Assembly (NCBI RefSeq): GCF_036699995.1
Contig: NZ_CP144906.1
Span: forward strand, 3,483,001-3,547,000
DNA length: 64,000 nt
From: Clostridium beijerinckii
Lineage (GTDB): Bacteria; Bacillota; Clostridia; Clostridiales; Clostridiaceae
Direction of reading: 5' to 3'
Shown here: positions 35,250 to 44,145 of the stretch, one piece after another
How positions within the stretch are numbered: position 1 is the stretch's first letter
Layout of the letters: every line of letters starts with the position of its first letter
Notes under the pieces: generated by a model
The model's database searches: none
What the model saw: the letters and a program-made list of their open reading frames with translations, nothing else
Told to the model about the DNA's origin: nothing
Made by a program: the position numbers and the translations under genes

Positions 35250-36125
35250 CTATCTTGCTGTTATCGGAATAAAAAGATATGCATCAATATTTTTTTGATT
35301 AGGTACAAAACCATTGGGATAAAACTCATATGCGTAATTATCGCACGGGACATACAATTCATCATTAAGTAAGCTAAACCAGTTTCTCTGTATCTGAATC
35401 TGTATCTTTTCGATTATATTTGTTAAGGAATATACTGCATAATCATTCTCCGGTATATATTTATGTACTAATTGAGCATCTTTCCTGTCAATCTGACTAA
35501 AATATCGACTATCAATTCCAGCGATAAAATCGAACTCATAACTCCTCACTTCTTCATTTTTACAAAAATCCAATCCGTAAACCCCATCAATTTGATTATA
35601 TATTTTATCCAATTGCACTTTTTGAGCAGTTTGATTAAAAATACGTGCAACATCATGTTTTTTATTATCCCCATGATACAATAATCCTGTTATCTCAAAA
35701 GAATTTTTATGTATTATTTGATATTCTGTTGCTGTTTCATATGACATCACCCTCTCGATGTCTTCCTGTGTAATTGAATATTTATATAAATTTAAATATT
35801 CAATCTTATTGTCACGATAATCCCTTGGTGTAATACCAAAATATGCCTTAAACATACGGGTAAAACTTTCCTGAGAACTATATCCACACATTATAGCTAT
35901 ATTCAATATACTATCTCTTGTCTCTAATAATCTCATCGCTGCAATTGTAAGCCTACGCTTCATTTGATAATCCCCAATATTCTCTCCCAACACTGCTTTG
36001 AATAATCTAGCATAGTGAAATTTAGAAAAATTAAACTGCTTCGCAAGTTGTTCTAATGAAACTCCCTCAAGCAAGTGTTTTTCTAAATATTCAATTGCAT
36101 CCAAAACATAATTCTTTGTATTCAT
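35250..36125 (-). CDS. AraC family regulator with GyrI-like effector domain
   Basis: 291 residues, ATG after GAGGTGATGTT. Residues 8-105 hold the two AraC helix-turn-helix units (SLEQLAKQFNFSKFHYARLF; NIAIMCGYSSQESFTRMFKA), placed N-terminally as in Rob/BmrR-like fusions. Residues 125-291 form a GyrI-like small-molecule-binding domain (ITGLLYHGDNKKHD; VPCDNYAYEFYPNG). Such proteins bind drugs or metabolites and activate efflux genes. The MATE gene directly behind it is the probable target. Confidence 0.85.
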   Translation of the reverse strand: MNTKNYVLDAIEYLEKHLLEGVSLEQLAKQFNFSKFHYARLFKAVLGENIGDYQMKRRLTIAAMRLLETRDSILNIAIMCGYSSQESFTRMFKAYFGITPRDYRDNKIEYLNLYKYSITQEDIERVMSYETATEYQIIHKNSFEITGLLYHGDNKKHDVARIFNQTAQKVQLDKIYNQIDGVYGLDFCKNEEVRSYEFDFIAGIDSRYFSQIDRKDAQLVHKYIPENDYAVYSLTNIIEKIQIQIQRNWFSLLNDELYVPCDNYAYEFYPNGFVPNQKNIDAYLFIPITAR

Positions 36126-36427
36126 AACATCACCTCATAGATTTTTCTTAATTACTTGATCTAAGCTTATATGACATAAAACTTAAAGCTACCAATGTTG
36201 CCTTTTCTAGATTTGATGGATATAATTACCCTATCTTAGAGAAAAAAAAGTACCTATGTTTTTCGCAGAATAGTACTAGAATATCATATCATTATTATAC
36301 TACAATTTTTTATTATTTTTCCTATATTTTCCTCAATTATAATTTACTGTTTTAATAATATACATGTTAATCAAATTTCAAAACTGTTTTCATTATCCCA
36401 AGCCCTCCCCCATCAAATGTAATGTAA

Positions 36428-36567
36428 TCACAATACGTAACCTACGTTTATTGAAAAAATAACCATTGCTATCAATCCAAAGGCTATAATAAATATTACA
36501 GATCCATCTATTTTTTACAAAAGTCTTCTCTCTTTTTTAATTCAATTCTTATTTCACTCCTAATCAT
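36428..36567 (-). pseudogene. Small membrane peptide gene with a one-base break in an A run
   Basis: From ATG 36565-36567 the frame reads MIRSEIRIELKKREDFCKK and stops. One more A in the A6 run would continue as IDGSVIFIIAFGLIAMVIFS to TGA 36428, giving a 46-residue single-span membrane protein. The start has no good ribosome-binding site. Either a dead small gene or a homopolymer error. Confidence 0.3.
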
Positions 36568-36706
36568 TTAACAAACACACTCTATAATTTCATTACGCGA
36601 TTAAAATTTTTCTCCACTAATATTTAAGACGTATTTTCCTATCTTAAACCACATAAAAATCGAACTTTTTTAAGCCAACAGCCTTCAAACCCGTATTATT
36701 CCAGCA

Positions 36707-36760
36707 TATTCTTCAGAATATTAGAATATCAGAATATATATTCTAGTATTCTGAAGAATA
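36707..36760. repeat. Large AT-rich palindrome
   Basis: TATTCTTCAGAATA pairs with TATTCTGAAGAATA, and the inner TTAGAATAT/ATATTCTA extends the stem; AGAATATATATTCT follows twice. It could be a terminator, an RNA hairpin or a small mobile-element end. No gene on either side explains it. Confidence 0.45.
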
Positions 36761-36911
36761 AATATGGTGGAGAATATATATTCTTTACCATATAAGAATA
36801 TTGACTAAATGTTTTGAGCTTGTTTTAAATATCTCTCTAAATTTTACAAAGCCTTATGAAAATTCTTGCGCCCTATTGCTTAGCAGCTTAGTACATTCAT
36901 AAAAATAAAAA

Positions 36912-36950
36912 AAGAATACCAAAAGCTCTTATTGCTTTAAGTATTCCTTT
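36912..36950. terminator. Terminator-like hairpin
   Basis: AAAAGAATACCAAAAGC pairs with GCTTTAAGTATTCCTTTT (few mismatches), with A and T runs on both sides, so it could work in either direction. Confidence 0.5.
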
Positions 36951-37189
36951 TAATAATATTTACCTATTATATAATATGCATTTACAAATTTGTTAAAACT
37001 TGAGTTCATATCTTTACTAGAAATTATAAATATATTTTCATAGCTTTTCGGAACAAAATATTTATGATTTCGGTGATGCATACGCATAAGTATATTATAG
37101 TTGAGTTATCTATAATGCTCATTTCTTCTCACTATTTGTTGTATCCATCAGCTGCGTGAAGCTCAATAATTTATTTTATATCTAATTAT

Positions 37190-37299
37190 TTATATATATT
37201 GCAATTCACAATGCACATTTCACAATTCACAATTGCGGCTAAAATTCTTGTAATATTTTTATAATTATGATGAAGAATTATTTTTGCAACGTATATATA
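37190..37299. repeat. MITE-like element, copy 3
   Basis: Reverse complement of the 49902-49988 element over nearly its full length (ends TATATATATTGCAATTCACA and TTTTTGCAACGTATATATAA; shared interior AAAATTCTTGTAATATTT). It has an extra 25-base stretch of CACAATTCAC repeats near its left end. It lies just upstream of the YvrJ-like gene. Confidence 0.6.
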
Positions 37300-37368
37300 A
37301 TAATTTCATTAACTATTTTAAAATTGTTTATGTACATTCATATATCCATTAAAAGGAGGTGGATATAT

Positions 37369-37569
37369 ATGCAGGTAACTGATTTAATTAATCTTGTGGC
37401 TAACAATGGCTTTGCTATAGCTGTAGCAGCATATTTGCTAATACGCTTAGAAAGACAAATTGATAACTTATCCTCATCAATTAATAGGTTAAATACTATA
37501 ATATCAGCTAAACTTGGAGTAGCTATTGATACTGATAGTCCTAATGATGATTCTCATAACGTAGCTTAA
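37369..37569 (+). CDS. YvrJ-family small membrane protein
   Basis: The long frame begins at 37267 inside the MITE, but ATG 37369 follows AAAAGGAGGTGGATATAT, so the protein is 66 residues (MQVTDLINLVANNGFAIAVA...). A single hydrophobic helix (residues 12-26) is followed by RLERQIDNLSSSINRLNTII, the layout of YvrJ and of BhlA/UviB-like holin-type peptides. The tail is acidic (DTDSPNDDSHNVA). Role unknown: phage- or bacteriocin-release has been proposed for relatives. Two broken copies of the gene with its downstream hairpin lie at 43855 and 49861. Confidence 0.7.
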   Translation: MQVTDLINLVANNGFAIAVAAYLLIRLERQIDNLSSSINRLNTIISAKLGVAIDTDSPNDDSHNVA

Positions 37570-37572
37570 GAA

Positions 37573-37678
37573 AAAGGCAATAAACATTATGAAGTGCCCT
37601 CCAAATATTAAATATGAGTGTATCATATTTCTAATATTTTGGGGGACACTTCATTAATTTTCAATGTTTATTGCCTTT
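37573..37678. terminator. Nested 106-nt hairpin after the YvrJ-like gene
   Basis: Outer stem AAAGGCAATAAACATT with AATGTTTATTGCCTTT; inner stem GAAGTGCCCTCCAAATATTA with TAATATTTTGGGGGACACTTC (one bulge). Much larger than an ordinary terminator. The inner part is conserved behind the broken copy at 43855, so it travels with the gene. Confidence 0.65.
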
Positions 37679-37876
37679 AAATTTGTTTAATTATATCCTA
37701 TTAATCTATTCTTCCAGATTAAGTTCAAATTCATCATTTGTATCTTTAATGTCACCATACTTAAGTAATTTATCCAATATAAGTGAAGCCTTATGCGCCA
37801 TCGGTCATCCAAATGAAGGATTAGTCTAATGCCTTGTTACAGCTTGCACCTTTTTCATTTATGATGCAGCTAATTA
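37679..37876. other. Intergenic with a short gene fragment
   Basis: The reverse strand has a 31-codon frame (ATG near 37803) reading MAHKASLILDKLLKYGDIKD and an acidic end, without a ribosome-binding site and with a stop just before it. It looks like the C-terminus of a lost protein. Confidence 0.3.
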
Positions 37877-38656
37877 TTATTCAAACTCATCCATATTGGC
37901 TGTCACTATTCCCTCTGCGCCTTGCCCTTTATCTATTTTTCCAAACCTTTTTAATGAAGAATCATATTCATCTTTAGAAACTTCCTGTCCATTTACATAA
38001 TAAGTTGCACCTCCATTTATAAATCTACCTGCATTATCCCAACATGAATATACTTCTTTGCATTTATTATTTTCTAATTTATATCCTCTGGCATAATTAC
38101 TTCCTTGATTTCCACCACAAATGAAAAATACTTTCTCTGAACTACTATATCCATAATAACCACCATGAGAATTTTCTATTTGTTCTACGTTCACATTTCC
38201 ATTATCATATGTAACTACAAATAATGATTCCCCAGCTAATCCCAAACCACACTCTGAGTTAAATAACATCTCTGAAGTACCATCTTGATTTATATCCAAA
38301 ATTATAGGGTTATATATTGAAGTTGTATTTGTAGTTTTTTTAATCCAATCTTTATCACTTAATAAACTCTCATATTTCTTTATTTCTTCTGAAGGCTCAT
38401 TAATATATGCTCCATTTGAATTTAAATAGTATCCATCAATAATTATGTCATGCAGCATATAACCATCATAATCAAAATAATACCATTTTCCATCTATTAA
38501 GCTCCAACAATTTTTAGCATATGAATTACCTTCTGTATACCACCAACCTTTAGAATCGCTTTTCCACTGTGCACTTGCACCTATTGGATTTAATGCTAAT
38601 ACTGAAGCTACTATTAATGCACTTGCTATTATTTTTGTTAACTTTAATCTTTTCAT
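37877..38656 (-). CDS. Secreted protein with cell-wall-binding repeats and FG-GAP-like C-terminal domain
   Basis: 259 residues, ATG after AAGGAGGATAATTC. Signal peptide MKRLKLTKIIASALIVAS... ending GASA-QW, then WWYTEGNSYAKNCWSLIDGK and WYYFDYDGYM, repeats of the choline-binding type. From residue 90 a domain reads YNPIILDINQDGTSEMLFN, a calcium-loop-like DxNxDG pattern found in VCBS/FG-GAP proteins. Its ending (EVYSCWDNAGRFINGGATYY) is echoed in a decayed fragment at 39493-39575. It belongs to a group of five such genes behind an ECF sigma fusion. The ligand is unknown. Confidence 0.8.
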   Translation of the reverse strand: MKRLKLTKIIASALIVASVLALNPIGASAQWKSDSKGWWYTEGNSYAKNCWSLIDGKWYYFDYDGYMLHDIIIDGYYLNSNGAYINEPSEEIKKYESLLSDKDWIKKTTNTTSIYNPIILDINQDGTSEMLFNSECGLGLAGESLFVVTYDNGNVNVEQIENSHGGYYGYSSSEKVFFICGGNQGSNYARGYKLENNKCKEVYSCWDNAGRFINGGATYYVNGQEVSKDEYDSSLKRFGKIDKGQGAEGIVTANMDEFE

Positions 38657-38806
38657 GAATTATCCTCCTTACTCACGTTAACCTTCTTTTATAATAAAGT
38701 CAGGTTTCTATTTTAATATAACTTAAAACTTAGATTTAATGCCGTAAAAGCAACTATATATCCACTAGGACTTAATTAGATATGTTTGTAATATAGTATT
38801 GTAAGA

Positions 38807-39433
38807 TTAGTCAGTATATTTAAAATTCTTTATTCTCTCCTTATTACTCCATTCCACCAAATTTCTCCCACCATCTAGTTCATAAACCTTATTATTATCC
38901 TTGTCAATAAAAATTGTGCTAGGCTCATAATCTTGTGGAGTTTCTATAAGTTTAAAACAAATACCATCATTTATATGAAAATCTTTATACCAATCAATAC
39001 TCATGTTTTTCCCGGATGAATTAACTTTTACTTCCTGATTAGATTTAATATCCATCTTTTCATAAATTAATTTCTTATACTGTTCAACTTCATCTTTTGT
39101 TACACCTTCTACCCATTCTCCATATATTCCAATAACATATCCATCAATTACTGTATCTTTCGCCATCTCACCATTACTATAGCAATAATACCAATTATCA
39201 TAATATTTATTTCTATCATTTATCCATCCAGTTTTCATATAACCATTAGAATCAAAATAATAACTTTTTCCATCTATCTGTGTCAATCCTTTAGCATATG
39301 AGCTACCTTCTGAATACCACCAACCTGTAGAATTTTCTCTCCACTGCGCACTTGCTCCTATTGAATTTAATGCCAATACTGAAAGCGCAATTAATGAACC
39401 TTCTATTATTTTTGTTAATTTTGTAGTTTTCAT
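38807..39433 (-). CDS. Secreted cell-wall-binding-repeat protein
   Basis: 208 residues. Signal peptide MKTTKLTKIIEGSLIALSVL with cleavage near GASA-QW; the conserved block WWYSEGSSYAKGLTQIDGK; repeats SYYFDSNGYMKTGWINDRN and WYYCYSNGEMAKDTVIDGY up to residue 105. The C-terminal 100 residues are a small domain (YKKLIYEKMDIKSNQEVKV...) of unknown type. Start follows AAAGGGGAAATAATTA, the same leader as in its paralogs. It should be exported and held at the envelope. Regulation with the neighbouring paralogs is likely from their common leader. Confidence 0.8.
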   Translation of the reverse strand: MKTTKLTKIIEGSLIALSVLALNSIGASAQWRENSTGWWYSEGSSYAKGLTQIDGKSYYFDSNGYMKTGWINDRNKYYDNWYYCYSNGEMAKDTVIDGYVIGIYGEWVEGVTKDEVEQYKKLIYEKMDIKSNQEVKVNSSGKNMSIDWYKDFHINDGICFKLIETPQDYEPSTIFIDKDNNKVYELDGGRNLVEWSNKERIKNFKYTD

Positions 39434-39492
39434 TAATTATTTCCCCTTTAACATCATTATTTTGTTTTCTTACTTAATTATTACATGGATAA

Positions 39493-39575
39493 CTAAGTAA
39501 CAGTCTGTCCATTTTCATAATAACCAAGCTTTCCATATACACCTTCATCATCCATGCATGAATATACTTTTTCAA
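39493..39575 (-). pseudogene. Remnant of a paralog of the 37877 protein
   Basis: Reads KVYSCMDDEGVYGKLGYYEN and GQTVT then stop, matching EVYSCWDNAGRFINGGATYY and NGQEVS in the 37877-38656 product. The rest of the gene is gone. Confidence 0.6.
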
Positions 39576-39616
39576 AAATGATTATTCTTTAATTTGAAAT
39601 CAACAAAATCCGATAT

Positions 39617-39826
39617 CTAATCAAAGTAGCCAAATTTGACATCATCTGATTTTAAATATTTCTTAATATTTTCTTGAAAACCTTTTTCTTCTTCCTTTGA
39701 ATCCATTATATAAATTTTCTTTAAATTATTTAATTTTTCAAAAGCAGAAAAATCAGTTACTTGATCAAAACTCATTGCCAAGTTTTCTAAATTATTGCAA
39801 TTAGTTAAATAATTATATAACCCTGT
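39617..39826 (-). pseudogene. C-terminal remnant of a leucine-rich-repeat protein
   Basis: A 69-codon frame without start reads LYNYLTNCNNLENLAMSFDQ, VTDFSAFEKLNNLKKIYIMD and a charged end to TAG 39617. The N-x-L-x-x-L spacing is that of bacterial leucine-rich repeats. Upstream stops show that it is only a fragment. Confidence 0.5.
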
Positions 39827-39842
39827 TTATATAGTTCACACT

Positions 39843-40460
39843 TTAAACTGGTACGCATACACCATCTTCTCCTGCACGATATCCATCTTTAGTACAATTA
39901 GTCATCATATCTCCACTCACATAGAAATAGTACCATTTTCCATCTATTAGTTGCCATCCTTTTGCCCATGCATTATCTATCCTATACCTCCAATTATCAA
40001 AAAGAGCATTCTGTTTTTTTACCCATCCGCTTGTAGGCATTTGAGTTAGTGCTCCATCTGCTCCAACATAATATTCATCAGGATAATCAACTATTATTGA
40101 ATTAGATTTCATAATTCCATTTGCACCAAAGCTATACCACTTTCCGTCTATTTGCTTCCAACTACTCCCTCGCTCTGGTGTAGCTACTGCTGGAGAGCCA
40201 TCTGAATTGAAATAATACCAATTTCCATCTATCTTTTGCCACCCAGTAGCCCAAGAATCACCTATTCTATACCATCGATTGTATGTATATGAATTTTTTA
40301 CACTTATCCATTCTCCTTTTTTATCTGACTTTGTATTCTCAATTACTTTCCCTGATTGCTTGCTTACTGTTTCTGCTTGAGCTTCTAATGGCATTAATGT
40401 GATTAGTGAAGATGCTAATAATAAATTAGCTATTATCTTTGTTAATTTCATAGTTTTCAT
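39843..40460 (-). CDS. Secreted protein made almost entirely of cell-wall-binding repeats
   Basis: 205 residues. Signal peptide MKTMKLTKIIANLLLASS... (cleavage near AQA-ET). Then at least five repeats: TGWQKIDGNWYYFNSDG, SWKQIDGKWYSFGANGIM, GWQLIDGKWYYFYVSGDMM, with linkers RWYRIGDSWATGW and NWRYRIDNAWAKGW that repeat each other. No separate catalytic domain is present, so it may act only as a wall-bound decoy, adhesin or structural protein. The leader and signal peptide resemble those of its neighbours. Confidence 0.8.
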   Translation of the reverse strand: MKTMKLTKIIANLLLASSLITLMPLEAQAETVSKQSGKVIENTKSDKKGEWISVKNSYTYNRWYRIGDSWATGWQKIDGNWYYFNSDGSPAVATPERGSSWKQIDGKWYSFGANGIMKSNSIIVDYPDEYYVGADGALTQMPTSGWVKKQNALFDNWRYRIDNAWAKGWQLIDGKWYYFYVSGDMMTNCTKDGYRAGEDGVCVPV

Positions 40461-40564
40461 TAATTATTCCCCTTTACTCATACAATACTTTACATTTACT
40501 CACTTTTTATATCATTCAGTTAATCTCAATTTTTCATCACTTATTCTCTTAATTCTTGCATTTA

Positions 40565-41191
40565 CTATTGAATCCAAGCACCATCAGCACCTAATTGATA
40601 TCCATCTATTGTTGTATCATGTGCCATTTCTCCATTACTATAGCAATAATACCATTTGCCATTATCATAAATCCAACCAGTTTGAACTATTCCATTTTTA
40701 AAGTAGTACCAATATGGATAATTCGCATCTTGAGACCAGCCATTAGTCCCGAACCATCCATGTTGCCCACTATAGTTACCTCCACAAAACTCAAATTCTG
40801 CATATATATTTCCATCCTTTAATACAGTTAAACTTCCACCACCAGTACCTCTATATTCGTTATAAATACATTTTGAATTTAATCCATAATAATAATGATT
40901 TTTAATGTATTGTTTATTTTTGAAATTATATATTTTTTCATCTATAAGATTAATCTTAGTATCTTCGTAATCGAAATGTTTTTTTACTGTTGTTTCCTCT
41001 TCAAATTCAAGATCGTCTGTCGTTAGACTTAGACCATTTTCAAGAGTAGGATTAATCCCTCGTACTATTTCAGCTTTTGCTTTTTCAATATTAACGTTAT
41101 CTTCTGCATTAGCATAAATCGAATTAGATACTGCTAAAGACATTGCTATAATTGTTAAAGATATTGTTTTTACTAAATTATTTTTAATCAT
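40565..41191 (-). CDS. Secreted protein with C-terminal cell-wall-binding repeats
   Basis: 208 residues. Signal peptide MIKNNLVKTISLTIIAMSLA (cleavage near ANA-ED). Unlike its neighbours the unique domain is N-terminal (residues 30-135, FEEETTVKKHFDYEDTKINL...), and the wall-binding repeats close the protein: YWYYFKNGIVQTGWIYDNGK, WYYCYSNGEMAHDTTIDGY. The signal peptide is also of a different subtype, so it joined the cluster separately or diverged. Start follows AGGGGAGAAATAATA. Role unknown. Confidence 0.75.
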   Translation of the reverse strand: MIKNNLVKTISLTIIAMSLAVSNSIYANAEDNVNIEKAKAEIVRGINPTLENGLSLTTDDLEFEEETTVKKHFDYEDTKINLIDEKIYNFKNKQYIKNHYYYGLNSKCIYNEYRGTGGGSLTVLKDGNIYAEFEFCGGNYSGQHGWFGTNGWSQDANYPYWYYFKNGIVQTGWIYDNGKWYYCYSNGEMAHDTTIDGYQLGADGAWIQ

Positions 41192-41327
41192 TATTATTTC
41201 TCCCCTGTTACGAATTTACTCAACGCTAAAAAGTATTGAGTAAATCTTACTTAGATTTAAACTCTATAAAAAATGCTATCAATAAATTACCAAATAAAAA
41301 TACTTACATTAATTAGTGTATCTAAAT

Positions 41328-42077
41328 TTACTTAGATAGAGTTTTTATTTTAGCTCTATATTGATTAGTTAATTGCTGAGCCATATCTATTCCTTGTGGA
41401 AAAGTACTTTCATTTACCGTATACGCTATAACAACCAACTTATCAGCAGAATCAAAATAAAATCTGATATTAAATCTTGTTATTCCTTCATAATATGAAT
41501 ATGTTACACATTTTTTCTCAGGATTTGACTTCCAATCCGCATACATGTAAAGCATATCACCGCTTGTTACATTTTTAATTTCTGTATTTCCATAAGCAGC
41601 CAATACTTCACTTAATGAACTACCAATTTTAATTCCTTTGCTTGTTTGACTTTTATCTTTCCCATACTCAGAATCTTTTTGACTTAAATAACATCCCCAG
41701 CCTTTTACGTAATCATTAGCATAAAACCAGTCAATTATATTTTTATATCCTTTTAATGAATTAGTTGTATCAGTTCCTTCAAAATTAAAATCTTCCCTTG
41801 ATAATGTTCCTGTACCAGTTTTAATTACTGCTCCACTAGCATCTAATGTATTACCATCAACTATAGTATTAGCTTGCATATAGCCACTATAATCAAAATT
41901 ATAGTATTTTCCATCTATATTTCTCCAACCTATAGCCCAAGAATCATCTCCTTCTGAATACCACCAACCAGTATTATCTTTCCTCCACTCTGCACTTGCT
42001 CCTATTGGATTTAATGCTAATACCGAAACTGCTATTAATGAACTTGCTATTATTTTTGTTAATTTTACGTTTTTCAT
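41328..42077 (-). CDS. Secreted cell-wall-binding-repeat protein with SmpA/OmlA-like domain
   Basis: 249 residues. Signal peptide MKNVKLTKIIASSLIAVS..., cleavage near GASA-EW; WWYSEGDDSWAIGWRNIDGK and YYNFDYSGYMQANTIVDG repeats to residue 85. The C-terminal part contains KGIKIGSSLSEVLAAYG followed by beta strands (KCVTYSYYEGITRFNIRFYF), resembling the fold of small lipoprotein SmpA/BamE-like domains; this is a guess from pattern. It is the gene closest to the ECF sigma fusion (91 bases downstream of it), so it is its most probable target. Confidence 0.75.
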   Translation of the reverse strand: MKNVKLTKIIASSLIAVSVLALNPIGASAEWRKDNTGWWYSEGDDSWAIGWRNIDGKYYNFDYSGYMQANTIVDGNTLDASGAVIKTGTGTLSREDFNFEGTDTTNSLKGYKNIIDWFYANDYVKGWGCYLSQKDSEYGKDKSQTSKGIKIGSSLSEVLAAYGNTEIKNVTSGDMLYMYADWKSNPEKKCVTYSYYEGITRFNIRFYFDSADKLVVIAYTVNESTFPQGIDMAQQLTNQYRAKIKTLSK

Positions 42078-42168
42078 TGATTATTTCCCCCTTGATAATT
42101 GTTTTTATATTTTTGTTTTCATTATTTAGATACTTGAACTTACTATTTGGTTTTATTATTTTAATATT

Positions 42169-43578
42169 TTATTTGCATTTTTTAATACGACGGTGTACAT
42201 AAAGTTTTCCATTATTGCCTATTGTGGTAATTTCTAGATTTAATTCCCCTTTTAATCCACTATTATCTATTATCTCTACTGTTGTATTTCCTTCCTTCAA
42301 TGGATTAATTTCTATTTGCTTTTTATCTGGTTCATTAATAATTCCAACAATATTTTCATCATATCCGCTAACTTTAGCAATAGTTCCGTCTGTAAAAACT
42401 TTTGATGCAATAAATTTATCTCCTTCTTTAGATTCAGTATGTATTGAAAGACATTCATCCATCTTTTCTAATTTTATATTGCCTTGTTTTCCATTCACAT
42501 CAGTTATTTTAATATCTTCTTGTCCATTTCCAACATTTGCTTTAATATCTTCGCCTTCAGTTTCATCATAATCTGTTCTTATTATTTCTACACAGCTATA
42601 GTCAGGAAGATTATTTGCTATCGCTATGTCACCATCAAGAATATCTACTGAACTAACCCCATCCTCCATTTTTAATTCGCTATATGTAATATAAAAATGT
42701 TCCCTTTTATCTATTGGTTCAGGTTTTGTATTTGCATATATTACACCTGCTATTGCAACTGTTGCACTAACCCCTGCTATAGCTGATTTAATTCCAAAAA
42801 CTTTTTTAGTCACTTTTGCTGTCCCACTGATTTTGCTTGATAAACTTGCATTAGAAATTTGATGTACAGTGCCAATTACAGAACTTCCACTTATACCATT
42901 AACTATATCTTTCAGTAGTATATTAGCTTTGTCTAAAGAAATTTGTTCAATTCCTAGCTGATTTTGGAGAAGTAATAATAATACTGGTACTCCTGTTCCG
43001 TATAATTTGGTTCCTTTTTTCTCCCAGGTATCTACTTCTGCTTTAATCTTCTTTCGTGCATAATTTAATCTGCTTTTAACTGTTCCTTCTGAACATTCCA
43101 TATCTTCTGCTACTTCTGATAATGATAATTCATCAAAATAGTATAAATACACTGCTGTTTTTTGTTCTATGGGCAAATTATCAATTATATCTTTTATTAT
43201 TTTTTGCTTTTCTTTGCTATCTAAAATTTCTTGCGGTAAGAATTCTTCATCTTCCTCAAATTGAGTTTCAAACAAGTCTTTTCCTTCTTCTGATAATAAA
43301 ATTTCTTTCTTATTCTTTTCAAAGTATCTGTTCGCTTTATTAATTGCTATCCTATTTATCCAACTTTTAATAGCATATGGATCTTTTATAGTTCCTATTT
43401 TGCTATTTACAGTCAAGTATGTTTCCTGCATTAAATCAAAACTTGTATGTTCATTTTTGGTGTAACTGTAAAGTAAGTTATATACTTGTTTATTAGTTTC
43501 ATTATAAATAATTTCAAATGCACTAATATCCCCTTCCCTAAGTTTTTCAGCATAATGTGCCAATTCATTATTGTTCAT
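42169..43578 (-). CDS. ECF sigma factor fused to a membrane segment and exported domain
   Basis: 469 residues. Region 2 at about 12-80 (FEIIYNETNKQVYNLLYSYT, SFDLMQETYL, AIKSWINRIAINKANRYF), region 4 at about 120-172 (LPIEQKTAVYLYYFDELSLS, EVAEDMECSEGTVKSRLNYA). After a hydrophobic patch (VPVLLLLLQNQLG) and a Ser-rich linker, one transmembrane helix lies at about 262-282 (AIAGVSATVAIAGVIYA). The last 180 residues, outside the cell, look beta-rich and Ig-like (TTVEIIDNSGLKGELNLEIT). Sensor, tether and sigma factor are thus one chain; release by proteolysis could free the sigma part. The downstream wall-binding genes are likely targets. The ATG follows GGGGGAAATATATCT. Confidence 0.8.
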   Translation of the reverse strand: MNNNELAHYAEKLREGDISAFEIIYNETNKQVYNLLYSYTKNEHTSFDLMQETYLTVNSKIGTIKDPYAIKSWINRIAINKANRYFEKNKKEILLSEEGKDLFETQFEEDEEFLPQEILDSKEKQKIIKDIIDNLPIEQKTAVYLYYFDELSLSEVAEDMECSEGTVKSRLNYARKKIKAEVDTWEKKGTKLYGTGVPVLLLLLQNQLGIEQISLDKANILLKDIVNGISGSSVIGTVHQISNASLSSKISGTAKVTKKVFGIKSAIAGVSATVAIAGVIYANTKPEPIDKREHFYITYSELKMEDGVSSVDILDGDIAIANNLPDYSCVEIIRTDYDETEGEDIKANVGNGQEDIKITDVNGKQGNIKLEKMDECLSIHTESKEGDKFIASKVFTDGTIAKVSGYDENIVGIINEPDKKQIEINPLKEGNTTVEIIDNSGLKGELNLEITTIGNNGKLYVHRRIKKCK

Positions 43579-43854
43579 AGATATATTTCCCCCATTAATT
43601 ATGGTATTTTACATAATTTATTACATTTTACTATATATATTTCACTAGTGGTACATATTTTATTAATTGTATAAATTATATTAATTGATATATATAACTT
43701 ATCTCATTTATTTTTACTTCTCTTTAGCCTGACTAATTATTTTATTGTAGATAATTCTTTTTGACTCATATGATAAGCTTTCAGAAAATATTAAATTTTG
43801 GAGAAGTATAGTTATAAGGAAACTCGACTCACATTCGTTCGCTGGATACTCACA
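43579..43854. other. Intergenic, sigma-gene promoter region
   Basis: Upstream of the ECF sigma fusion. AT-rich, without open frames having a ribosome-binding site. Ends at the sharp boundary of the YvrJ remnant. Confidence 0.4.
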
Positions 43855-44043
43855 GATAACTTATCCTCATCAATTAATAGGTTAAATACTATAATATCAG
43901 CTAAACTTGGAGTAGCTATTGATACTGATAGTTCTAATGATGATTCTCATAACGTAGCTTAAGAAAAAGATAATAAACATTATAAAGTGCCCTCCAAATA
44001 TTAAATATGAGTGTATCATATATCTAACATTTGGGGGCACTTC
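43855..44043 (+). pseudogene. Broken YvrJ copy with its hairpin (copy 2)
   Basis: From GATAACTTATCCTCATCAAT onward the DNA is nearly identical to 37461-37655: the last 35 codons of the YvrJ gene (to TAA 43960-43962) and the inner hairpin GTGCCCTCCAAATATTA. The start, ribosome-binding site and membrane helix are missing; the homology breaks sharply at 43855. So a 190-bp piece was copied or the rest was deleted. Confidence 0.85.
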
Positions 44044-44145
44044 AACTCTCTGATAAATCACTATTTATCTGTATCTTTAGCCTATATTCTTAATTAACTT
44101 TTATTTTTAGGAAATTCCTTTCTACTTATATTTCTCTGTAAATGA

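Larger units (their letters stand above)
36126..37189. other. Long intergenic region with hairpins and a decayed small gene
   Basis: Over 1 kb without an intact gene. It holds a possible frameshifted 46-residue membrane peptide (36428-36567), a large AT-rich hairpin (36707-36760) and a terminator-like hairpin (36912-36950), and ends in a MITE-like element. Composition is more AT-rich than in the genes around it. Confidence 0.5.

Noticed and set aside
37267..37368. N-terminal extension of the YvrJ-like protein
   Set aside because: The extra residues come from the MITE and its flank; AAAAGGAGGTGG stands directly before the internal ATG at 37369.
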